Assembly (NCBI GenBank): GCA_948567375.1
Contig: OX419756.1
Location: 33,706,552-33,770,551, forward strand
DNA from: Lunularia cruciata
Taxonomy: Eukaryota > Streptophyta > Marchantiopsida > Lunulariales > Lunulariaceae
Length of the DNA: 64,000 nt
Direction: 5' to 3'
The translations under genes were made by a program, and so were the position numbers. The notes under the pieces were generated by a model that saw nothing but the letters and a program-made list of their open reading frames with translations, did not search any database and was not told the origin of the DNA. This document shows, one piece after another, positions 24,641-33,539 of the stretch (position 1 is its first letter; each line of letters opens with the position of its first letter).

Positions 24641-26030
24641 TCATTAACTATAATTCAAGTTAACTAAACAAACTAGTAACATCAAAGAAGTGAGGTCAGG
24701 GAAAATCATGTGCAAGGACTAAAGATGTTGGTGGTATATCCAAGTTGTGGTGATCATTGGTAGCTCAATCATGGTCCAGAATTTCCTTAAGAATGATTGT
24801 GTGCAAAAGGTCTTCAAAGTGATGTAGATTTGGTAGTGAGGCAAATGGTATGCGGAAGCGTTAGCCAAATTTTGAGCATGGAGAAGCAATTTTCAAGTGA
24901 TAGTTGTGATTTGAGCTCAAGAGATGAAACATGACCAATTTGGTGAGAGTTGAACTTAAAAAGTGAAATTGAAGATGGAACCCATACTTGTGAATTACAA
25001 ATTTGGAGAATCTTGTCTGTCCAATTTGGCTTGAATGAAGATTTAGCATAGGATTTGGCAATCAACCAACTTTAAGGATTTATGTCAAATTTTATGTCAA
25101 AGTTTTGCTGAAGTTTACATTAGATTTTGGCAAGATTTGGAGGAGTTTTACTAAATTTGGAGAAGGTTCAAAGTGGCAGACTTTGGCTTGAGTTAGAGGA
25201 GCTTGGTAATATTTGAAGGAGTTTTATTAGATTTGGAGTGGGTTTGAAGTGGCAAGAAGAAAGGCCTCATTTGGTTGAATTTTGGCATTTAGAAGCTTTG
25301 AGGCATAGGATTGTGGGCTATACATGCCTAGAAAGGCTACCAAGCCAGCTTGTTGGCATGAGGCTAGCTAGTTTAGAGTATATTTTGGTCATTATTTGGC
25401 AAAATTTGCCCACTTGCTAGATTATGCACAACAAGGTTTACCCTCTAGATCTCTGGTTCCTAGACTAGTGCATAGTCAATTGGCCCACCCTCACTTGTTG
25501 TCCTAATGATTGTTTCACTATTATCTATACACCTATAGCTTTGAGTAGGGGAGATAGTTTGATCCCATTCTTGGTGCTCCTAGTAGTTTAGGAAGTAGAT
25601 AATTCATATTATAGAAAATACCAAATGGTAGCAGAGTTTATTGTTGATTTATGAGATGGAGGGTTTTTGTTTAGATTTCTTAGGATTGGACTCCCTCCAT
25701 TCTCTACTTCCTATTTGTGCACCATATTTATGTGAGGTGCTTTGACTTTAGTGTGTTGGTGCTCTGGTGTGCTCTTTATAGTGAGGTTAGAGTGATGACC
25801 AATCAGACTACCTATGTTTCTCTTTAATGAGGCAAGAAGTAATGACCTACAAATCATGAGAGTGCATGTTATGATGGTAGGTTATAGGTTGCCCTTTCCC
25901 CTAGTGTAGTTGTCATAGTTAGAGCTACATTAGTGGTTGATGTTTGGTTGGTGGTGGCACTTGGTGGTGTTGGCACTTTGTGGGGTACTTGTGGTGGTTC
26001 CGATTGTGGGTTGCAATTTCTGATTACTTT
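24641..26030 (+). other. Unassigned part of P2
   Basis: AT-rich sequence with no reading frame over about 85 codons and no domain I recognise. By position it should be the leader and early gag of P2. I see no second element in it. Confidence 0.4.
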
Positions 26031-26039
26031 GTCACAACA

Positions 26040-28170
26040 AAGTTCTTTGGGGATTCCAAAGGAGATAGTGTTGCAATATAGTGGGTTTACTTAGAGTGAC
26101 GCTTGGTATCAACTTGTATCTCAAGTCATAATGAGGGAGGAGATTGACTTTGAGTTGGATTTTGACACAAGAGTTGATTCAATTGAGAGTGCACTCGGTA
26201 TGTTTCACTATTGTTGTGAGACATGGACAAGATTTATGGGGCCTCCAAAGGCCCTAGGCATCACTCAAGTACAATGGGTACCATTGAGTTGGATGACTTC
26301 ATCCAAGAGTTTGATAGTTGGTGTAATCTGCAACAGATATGGAACTTGACTTTGTTAATATACTTCATGGCATTGTTTTAGTACTTGGAAGGTTCATGGA
26401 TGACTACCATGAGTTTAGGAGAGCTCACTTGGAGGAGATTAAGCTATGGAGACAATATTGGTCTGCAAACTATGTCTGTATCACTATAGGCTTGGTTTCT
26501 AGGGATAGATCAACTATAATAAAACAATGAAACAATGAAATATAAAGCCCGAAAGACCCAAAGAGTCAAAAGGCTGGAAACACAATACAAAACACATGAA
26601 ATGTAAGCCCTAGGCTCTTGCCTAGGGCATCTAACCAATCTATAACAAATTGGTCCGATGTAAACTAATTTCCACCATATACTTCACTAACACTAAAGCT
26701 TCAATATGTAAGAGAGTAGAGAAATCACTACAATTAATCTAATGTCTAACTCTAATCTGCATGTAACAAGGGCAATCAACAAACACATGGTGCTCATCCT
26801 CAACTTTGCTCATAGTACACAATTTGCAAAGTCGCATGGAGTGCTCTATCTACTGCCAACGTCCTTGTTCTACTTCTAGTCTATGAGAACTAGTTCTATA
26901 CTGAGCAATAAAATGTCTAAGTGAAGTAGAAATCCTAGCCAAGAGATAATCTTGCTCACAATACACCAACATAGGATTTAAAAACTGCTGGTAGAACACC
27001 ATCTTGGTATCGGGTTGCTACCATAAGTGTAGTAAGAACTGCTCCTTGATAACTTCTCATAGTGCAATAGGCGCCAACCTCCAATGTTGCTCAGAAACAT
27101 TCCACCTTGTTCCACCACAAGTTCTAGCTCAAGTAGCATTGGTGGATCTCTTAGAGATGGTGCTACTACAAGTGGAGGTACTATTACAAGAGGTGGTTTA
27201 GTACCAAGGTTTAATTCCAAGGTGGAGTTCTTCTAGTGTTTGAGGTAGAACTACAAAGGAGTGTGGATTGACAAGCTAAGGAGCTTGTAAGAGTTCCAAC
27301 GGAAGGCTGGAGAGAGCCTATGCAAGGCATACACTCGCATGAGATGACTGATCAATTTCACTCAGGGAGTTATTAAGGCCCAAGCAATCTAGTACTGGGG
27401 TACTAGATAGGGAGTATGGGGTACTAGATAGGGAGTTGCGACCTAGAGTCTATGATGCTATGTTGTTATAGGCTACTTCACCTACTTTGGTAGTGGTCTT
27501 TCGTTGGGCTGAGCTTATTGAGCTCAACATGGTGGAGGAGAGAGTGGTGACATTTGGATTTGGTAGGGAGACCTCATCCACAACTATTACTTCTTCTAGA
27601 GTGCACCACTCCATGTTGGTTTCCAAGGACATGGTGGATAGCCTAGATCCTATGGAGCGAGTGGAGGGCCTATTGTAGCTAGACCCTTACCTTCATTTTT
27701 AGGTCAATAGCAAACACTTAGTGGTGTTGTTGCTTGTTGGACTTGTGGTGGATCTCACCACAAGAGAGAGTGCACTCAAGGCAATGGACTTGATACCTTT
27801 GGTGCATCATAGCTAGCACAAAGATAGTGTGAGCATTGCCATAGATTTGACTACACCAGTGACAATGCTTTGACCTACACTTGGAGTTATGGAGTGATAG
27901 AGCTACTATGGCAGGTGGTAGAGGAGCTCTAGGTCATGGAGGACAAGGTGGTAGATCCATACCTAATAGGGATGCAATACCTGCCCTTACTTTTGATACA
28001 ACCATTGCTACTTGGATTGAGCAATTGGAGCAAAGATTGGCTAGCATGGCCATAGCTCAGAGGAGATCAAATTCAAGTGTTGAGGCTTCCACCTCATATG
28101 TGGGTGATAGAGACATATTAGAATTCATGTGTGAGCAGCACAGATGGATGCATTTACCGTAGGGACTAGG
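26040..28170 (+). pseudogene. P2 gag remnant with zinc knuckle
   Basis: Before the LINE (26521-27077), frames give 'TIELDDFIQEFDSWCN' (26281-26330), a gag-like segment. After it, a zinc knuckle CWTCGGSHHKREC lies at 27735-27773, followed by a second, damaged CEHC unit near 27837. A short coiled-coil-like stretch, 'WIEQLEQRLASMAIAQRR', lies at about 28013-28066. Many stops are present. Confidence 0.6.
26521..27077 (-). mobile_element. LINE 3' fragment, copy 2, inside P2 gag
   Basis: It matches the copy at 3596-4128 by eye almost throughout. The minus strand encodes the LINE zinc-binding tail intact, 'RLCKLCTMSKVEDEHHVFVD' followed by CPCY, better preserved than in copy 1. The 3' end at 26521 carries the same CATTGTTT repeats. 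The 5' end is truncated, as is usual for LINE insertions. Confidence 0.75.
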
Positions 28171-28739
28171 AGTGCAGTACGTGCTCCAAAGCCTAGAGGA
28201 GCATAAGTGGAGTTGGACCCATAGAGAGGAGAGGTTGAAAGATAGGTCAGACTTCCCCAATTTTTTACACTCTTTGAGGCACTATAGATGATATCCATGG
28301 CATCCATGGCTAGACATCCTAGTGCAATTAGCATAGGTGGTGATGGGGTGCATGATGAACTACCTACTAATCAACCACTTTCTACTACATAGACTGAGTC
28401 TAACACAATGTGGGGGTGACTCAATTGATTACGCACCATTATTCTTGACTAGTGACATGTTTACCTTGGGAGTTGACCCAATCCCGGTGTTTTGGTTGGC
28501 TACCATGCTTTGTGACAATAGAGATGATGTAGTTCCTACTATTAGAGTTGAGGTGGTTGATAGTGGAGTTGAGGTTGGGGAGGAGCATGGGATCTGCTCA
28601 ACAACCAATGGTTTATGGTAGGTAACAACGGCTAGATTGGAGGAGTTACCAGCTAGATTGGCCTTTGAGCAAGTGCGGTTTACTCTTGAAGTTGTCCTAT
28701 TGGATAACCAAAGGAGGATTTTTTTTTTGGTTTGACCCA

Positions 28740-28930
28740 AGGAAGGTCTATATACCTTAGAAGGTCTTACTAGACCTGGTCATCTGATTGATAGCTCTAT
28801 GATGAGAGCTCAAGCTATTGTAATTGTAGTTGAGTCGTATGATGTGTTAGTTGGAGGAGCAATGTTGTACCTCATGGATTTTAGTATTGACTATTAGGAA
28901 GACATAGCCTCCTGTAGACCAGGTTAGCAG
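28740..28930 (+). pseudogene. P2 protease-like remnant
   Basis: One frame reads 'LTRPGHLIDSSMMRAQAIV', then 'YDVLVGGAMLYLMDFSIDY'. The pattern of a short LIDSS stretch followed by a 'DVLxGGxxLxxxxxxIDY' stretch recalls the end of a retroviral-type aspartic protease, but the usual DSG triad is not clear. The region 28170-28740 before it is coding-like but unassigned. Confidence 0.45.
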
Positions 28931-29239
28931 TCAAGTGAGGGACAGGTATGTTGTCTATTAATATGCTTCAATAGTGGAAATCTTGGCTCACTACAATTAG
29001 GGACCATAGCAACATGAGTTTCAGCATTAAGTGGGTTTGTTACTTGGCTTTGTGATTCATTGGAGAGGGACACCTGTCTAGAGGATACTCCATTACCAAA
29101 GGAGATCACTTGAATTTGGAGTACAAGTGGCATCATTCCATCCACCTTGGATGTTCCATTGTGGAGTTTAGAGGAGGCATTGTAGCAACATGCGGATTAG
29201 TTGGTGCAATAGGCTTGGAGTGGAGCCTTTGTACCACCA

Positions 29240-30322
29240 AGAGACAAATGTGAGGATGAGCCTCTAGAGTTGAATACCTTGATACCTCTAGATACCACAC
29301 TAAATTCTTGGTAGTATCTAGTAGAGGGAGTATGCCTATTGGAGTTGTTTGACGAGATAACTCTAGTTGCGGTACTACAAGCAAGTATATGGGTATAGAA
29401 GTACTTGTATGTGGAGAGAGATGAGACTACTAGGCAAGTATCTTTACATCATGTGGTACACTTGGCCTATTGGTATCTTGAGTTATTACCAATATCAACA
29501 GTAAGGGATTACCAAAAGACCCTACCAGTAGACATTTCCTTGTTGGGGGTGTAGGATGTGGAGAGATATGGAGCCATTCATTTGGTGATTTCTGGATGGC
29601 CATGTTAGGGATATACAAGAATTGGCCAAGGTTTGGGTCTTTAGGATCCTTGTTTTGATGTGTTTTGGGAGATGTTACATATACTACGACATCTCAAGGT
29701 TCATCAATCTGTTTCTCCAACTTACATTTTGGAGAACATTCCTTTGATGGGTGATTCCTGCACTTGAGTGGTGGTGAGTACACATTAGGTCCATTCTTGG
29801 ATGGGACCTACCGTGTTGTTAGATGCAACTAGAGTGGGATCACGAGCTCATTGTCTTCATCTTTTCATCCTCTTCATCTTCATCTTCATCTTCATTGGTG
29901 GATATACCTCTTACTTGGAAAGGTATTATAGCGTGCTTATGATAGGTTTCAATGACTAGACCATATCATTGTTGATGACATCTTGGATGTTGGGTATTAG
30001 TCTCAAACAATGATAGTGGCTGATAGGTCACTTGTAATAGTGGTGAACCTAATTGGACAGCCTTGAGCTGCTTTTCCTACACTTATGAGTTTCCCAAGCT
30101 CTCATGTTTTTCAAGAGGGAGGTCTTAGACTGGTTTGGGACTCATAATTATAGTAGTTGGTGGAGCTCAACGCCGATGAGAGAGAGAGAGCAGGTGATGG
30201 GATTTTGCACCAATATTACCATTGTTCTAACAATGTTAAAGCCATCTAAGCATCATGTGTTAGGTTGGGCTATGGACCTGAATTGTTTGACCCGGATTGT
30301 GAGCCTTGGCTTGGCAAAGTAG
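29240..30322 (+). pseudogene. DNA cytosine-5 methyltransferase domain in P2 (broken)
   Basis: From about 29240 to 29860, and again at 30104-30322, a single frame (broken by stops) shows the C5-methyltransferase motifs in order. Motif I-like 'GVCLLELFDEIT' (29327-29362) binds S-adenosylmethionine. Motif IV 'SGWPC' has the catalytic Pro-Cys at 29600-29605, with the next Gln codon now TAG. Motif VI is 'LENIP' (29729-29743) and motif VIII-like 'GSRAH' (29837-29851). Motif X-like 'HHVLGWAMDLNCL' is at about 30242-30280, preceded by 'MGFCTNIT'. Between 29880 and 30100 the frame shifts twice, but 'AAFPTLMSFPSSHVF' is still visible. Such enzymes methylate cytosine C5 in DNA. Its place between protease and integrase of P2 makes it part of the element, not a host gene. 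At least six stops kill it. Confidence 0.82.
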
Positions 30323-30589
30323 TGTAGGTTGTGCTTGATAGGCATCACCACTTGAACACTTGTGAGCCTTGTGCCTATCAAGATGAACAAGGCACATGTT
30401 GGAGGCAATGGATTAACTAGACAAGGTATTCTTAGGACACAACCAATGGCTACTAGGGAGAGTGATCTACTTGGAGTCCATCCAGGTGAGCATGGTCTAC
30501 TTGGATTACATCCTTGGTCTAAAACTAAAGGACGTATGGAGCTTGCAACCAAATTTGAAGGAGTTTCTGGGATCTCTAGTTACCATGGT
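30323..30589 (+). other. P2 junction region, reverse transcriptase absent
   Basis: A stretch 'HHLNTCEPCAY' with 'GTCW' (about 30345-30405) could be a damaged zinc-binding motif. No reverse transcriptase, RNase H or integrase-core motif lies between the methyltransferase and the integrase tail, so a deletion of these domains is inferred. Confidence 0.4.
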
Positions 30590-31110
30590 TAGCCATGGGC
30601 TATTGGTTTAATCCGCAAGCCTCCTTAGCATCCTTCTCTCCTTACTTTCTACTCTATGGACAAGGTCCAAATTTACTTGCATCCATTTGTCAAGATGCTT
30701 CTATAGTGTTGGACTTGGATGATCTGGATGTATGGATGAGCACATATTCTCAATGGGTAGAGATCTTTTAAAGAGTGATATCAATGGCCTTTGAGAACTT
30801 GGCAATTGCTCAACATAAGGATACCTTATGCTATGTTACCATTCAAGGAGGAGGTTATGCACACTTGATTTGTCAATTTCATCTAGGTGATTATGTATAT
30901 CTAGAGCAGACAACACTAATGACACACGATGTTTCTATAGGCCGCACTAGCTTGAAAGTGCGTCAGGTTTTGCCATCTAGAGTTCTTGTGTTGGAAGGAT
31001 ATAATAGTGTTTTTTGGAAGGATCATGTGCGCAATTGTGCACCATGCCACCTTCCAAACATTGATGGTACTATGGACTCAAGCTTGGTACTTGTACATGT
31101 AGGCTTGTGG
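30590..31110 (+). pseudogene. P2 integrase C-terminal part
   Basis: From 30775 a 134-codon open frame begins 'ISMAFENLAIAQHKDTLCY', continues 'FHLGDYVYLEQTTL' and 'GRTSLKVRQVLPSRVLVLEG', and ends 'VFWKDHVRNCAPCHLPNIDG', running straight into the PHD region. This is the SH3-like integrase end plus a linker conserved in P1, P3 and P4. It is the best preserved copy of this segment. Confidence 0.8.
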
Positions 31111-31245
31111 TGTATATTATGCGGCTCTTCTAGTGGAGTTGCTACTATGTTAGTATGTGATAGTTGTTCAAGACGATGACGTAAGGCATGTATGACTCCT
31201 CCCTTCATGGTGGTTCCTCAAGGACAATAGTTATGTCCTAAATGT
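31111..31245 (+). pseudogene. PHD finger of P2
   Basis: Forty-five codons in frame with the integrase tail: CILC, then 'TMLVCDSCSRR', then 'KACMTPP', 'VVPQGQ' and CPKC. The spacing is that of a Cys4-His-Cys3 PHD finger. The conserved Trp-His pair has become stop-Arg (TGG to TGA, CAT to CGT) and a second Trp is TAG. P1 and P4 still read GWHMVC at this place. PHD fingers usually bind histone H3 tails, so the integrase may have been guided to marked chromatin (inference). Confidence 0.78.
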
Positions 31246-31525
31246 ACTTGACCTATAACTAGTTCATCCTTTATATGGTATAGATTGCAGACAAGCAACT
31301 AACAATAGGGTTTGATAGCACCCGGCCTCTTGATCTTTTGCCAACCATAGCGTATACCATATACTTGGAGTAGATGGCTATCTGGAGTTAGAGGGACCTA
31401 ATTACCAGCTAGGGGGCAATTCTAGCACTTTAGAGTCTATGTATGACTTATGTGTGAATTGTGCTTCTATAGTGTGTGATGTTGATAACTATGTATATTG
31501 TGTAAAAATGTATAGTTGCACAACA
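31246..31525 (+). other. P2 3' non-coding region
   Basis: It resembles 18290-18530 (P1), 37380-37620 (P3) and, reversed, 62500-62740 (P4). A purine-rich run, 'agctagggggcaa' at about 31408, could be the polypurine tract, but no clear 3' LTR follows. Confidence 0.45.
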
Positions 31526-32412
31526 TCTAATTGGATAAGACCCTTTGATGTCACCCAAATCATTTCTCTTGTTGCTTATCAACTTGCCTTGCCTTGTCAT
31601 ATGCAAATCCACTATGTCTTTCATATTTCCAAGTTGAAACCCTTTGTTCTATGAGCCGGCTTATCTCTCATTCAAGATAAAAGTCTGATGGTTATTAGGA
31701 TAACACATCATATACTAAGAAGGCAAGGAACCCCAACTCCATCATACTCCTCCAAGGCTAACACTCCAAGACCCAAACCGTTACTCACTAAAGAGCTCAA
31801 TGAGAGAGATAGTTGCAAATGACAGGATGAATACATCCTCACCTTTAGTTTATATACTTGTGAATAAGTTACGCACCAAAGTTACTAATTATTAAAATAA
31901 CTCAAGTTATTAGGCTAAAAGTCTAAATTTGAAAAGTCTAAAAGTCTAAAGGAATATCTGTACTCATGGGAATATTCTCCCAAGCATGTGGTCTTATCTT
32001 GATCTAACTAGTAAGTCAATGATTCCTTCATATAGCATTATTCTTGGACTATAGAAAAATCTAAAGCAAAAGAACCTTATGGGTCCAAGAGTTCTCAACT
32101 CTTTCCTCAAAGCCAAACACATAGGAATTAAATCAAGTCAATACACTAAAATCCAAAATATTATAGCTCATCTTTTCTATTTCTTCTAAAGTAAGAACCC
32201 ATCTATCTTAACTATGACTAGATTTAGCTAATCATGACTAATGTAGAACCATCCTTTATCTCTATATAAATAATATCTTTCAAGTACTTGTAATACCAAT
32301 GTAAATATCATAATAGCACATACATGCACAAATAGGTGTTATAATTCCTAATCCATCTTCTTTCTCCTCTTGTATCCAACCACTTCCTCTTCCCATCCAT
32401 ATCAACAATCAT
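31526..32412 (+). pseudogene. C1 integrase C-terminal part (continued)
   Basis: C1 resumes with 'GPFDVTQIISLVAYQLALP'-like text and 'IHYVFHISKLKPF', the GPY/F module of chromovirus integrases. The stretch 31670-32400 then lacks a clear domain and may be a low-complexity linker or decayed insert. Confidence 0.7.
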
Positions 32413-32590
32413 GAGGAGTATGAATTTGATTGTATTTTTGCGCATTGCCACATTCAACAAGGCTGCCAAGAACATAGAGAGTACAAAGTCTTCTAGAAAG
32501 GGTATCCTCTTCATGATGCCACTTGGGAACCTCTTTCTCATCTTCATAATACATGAATGATTATCTAGGAGTTTGAAGCTTCCATGGTGA
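32413..32590 (+). pseudogene. Chromodomain of C1
   Basis: One frame reads 'EEYEFDCIFAH', then 'EYKVF*KGYPLHDATWEP' and 'LSHLHNT'. This is the chromodomain pattern (EYEVExIL...YLVKWKGYxxxxxTWEPxxxL), with the first aromatic-cage Trp now TAG. Chromodomains bind methylated H3 tails and steer integration in chromoviruses. A more decayed copy is in C3 at about 36201. Confidence 0.8.
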
Positions 32591-32786
32591 CAAGGACATC
32601 ACCAATTAGCAATGGGAGAATATGTAACAATTTGGAGCTTATTGATGAGTTAGTCAAGATTAATGGAATAAAAAATAGGAGTTTGAAGCTTCCATGGTGA
32701 CAAGGACGTCACCAATTAGCAATGGGAGAATATGTAACAATTTGGAGCTTACTGATGAGTTAGTCAAGATTAATGGAATAAAAAAT
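32567..32786 (+). repeat. 110-bp tandem duplication across the C1 tract/LTR border
   Basis: The 110 bases from 32567 repeat immediately from 32677 with only a few differences. The unit contains the end of the chromodomain frame, the purine tract and the first roughly 54 bases of the LTR, so there are two LTR starts, at 32623 and 32733. Confidence 0.9.
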
Positions 32787-33235
32787 AGGCCAAATTAGCT
32801 AAGAATATTCTAGAAGCATCTAAGAAGTTAGTTGGCACTTTCCAAGTGTTGAGTAATGTGCATGCCAAGGAAGAAGCTTCTTGGGAAGCTTTCTATCTAG
32901 CTTAGCTTACATGCCAAGTAAGTAGCTTCTAGAAGGAAGCTTCTTGGGAAGCTTCCTAGCTAGCTTAGTTTACATGCCAAGTAGGTGGCTTCTAGAAAGA
33001 AGCTTCTTGGTTTCACTTGGCTTGCACTCCAAGCAAGTGGCTTTTAGGAAGCTTTTGGAGAAGCTTCTTAAGAGCTTTTTTTATTTTCCTATAAATACCA
33101 AATCCTACACTCATGTTAAGTATTTAGAGTTTCCATCATTTGAGTATCTTTCAATGTAATTTTCTACTCTGGTCTTCTATTCTCCTGTTTCTTTCCTTGG
33201 TCTTGGTCTTGGTCTTCTATATATAGATTCCTAGC
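32623..33235 (+). repeat. C1 3' LTR
   Basis: It starts TGTAACAATTTGGAGC after the purine tract and matches the 5' LTR at 18712 along most of its length, including the AAGCTT-rich tandem repeats (32871-33060) and the ending block before 33180. The 3' limit is approximate. Confidence 0.7.
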
Positions 33236-33535
33236 CATTCCAAAAGGAACATACCTTGAAGTGCATCTCTAAGGAGCTCACTTCCTTGTTGAGCCTTTAA
33301 ACTCTTGGCTATGGTAGATAAAGGCTAGTGAGTATCAATTGGATTCTTCTTTTTAGAATAAGTGTGGCTTGATGATGTGATTAAGGTCTATTGGAAATTC
33401 ATGGTGGATGTTGAGACTTGATTTCTATGTGTCTATGGAATTTGTATGTCACTTCTATATGAGTTTTTCTTTTATAGTGCATGATTTTGACAAAAATATA
33501 TGTTGTGTAGCAATGTATATAAGCATGATAAAGGA
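33236..33535 (+). repeat. P-family non-coding fragments
   Basis: 33240-33400 resembles the P-family LTR-like part (24440-24600), probably P1 resuming after C1. 33410-33535 resembles the P-family 3' region (18420-18530, 31435-31510). They are joined in an order unlike the other copies, so a rearrangement is likely. Confidence 0.5.
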
Positions 33536-33539
33536 GATG

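Larger units (their letters stand above)
24230..31525 (+). mobile_element. P2: gypsy element encoding a DNA methyltransferase and PHD finger
   Basis: P2 sits inside the C1 integrase, between the codons for 'KLTP' and 'NWIRPFDV'. Flanks TCCTA (24225-24229) and TCTAA (31526-31530) look like a target duplication with one lost base, and the ends are TGTCATACC...ACAACA. Order on the plus strand: LTR-like part (24230-24640), gag with zinc knuckle (26040-28170, with a LINE inserted), protease-like (28740-28930), C5-methyltransferase (29240-30322), integrase end (30590-31110), PHD finger (31111-31245) and 3' non-coding. Reverse transcriptase and the integrase core are missing, apparently deleted near 30550. 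A 3' LTR is not recognised. Confidence 0.75.
18712..33235 (+). mobile_element. C1: chromovirus (gypsy with chromodomain), with nested insertions
   Basis: Plus-strand element: 5' LTR (18712-19190), primer site (19192), gag, protease, reverse transcriptase, RNase H, integrase, chromodomain (32413-32590), polypurine tract (AATGGGAGAA at 32611-32620) and 3' LTR (32623-33235). The integrase is split by a solo LTR (22914-23643) and by P2 (24230-31525). Without these inserts the element would be about 6.5 kb, a usual size. Every coding section is full of stops and frameshifts. The right boundary is approximate and I see no clear target duplication. Confidence 0.75.

Noticed and set aside
29864-29897. 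CTTCAT simple repeat in P2 as a regulatory element
   Set aside because: It falls within the methyltransferase coding region and looks like a slippage expansion that coincides with the frame shift.
29240-31245. Reading the methyltransferase and PHD finger as host genes (DNMT or chromatin reader)
   Set aside because: Both lie between gag/protease-like and integrase segments of one element with matching ends. The PHD recurs after the integrase in three other copies.
32308-32547. Minus-strand 79-codon frame
   Set aside because: It is antisense to the chromodomain of C1, which has a clear family pattern on the plus strand.
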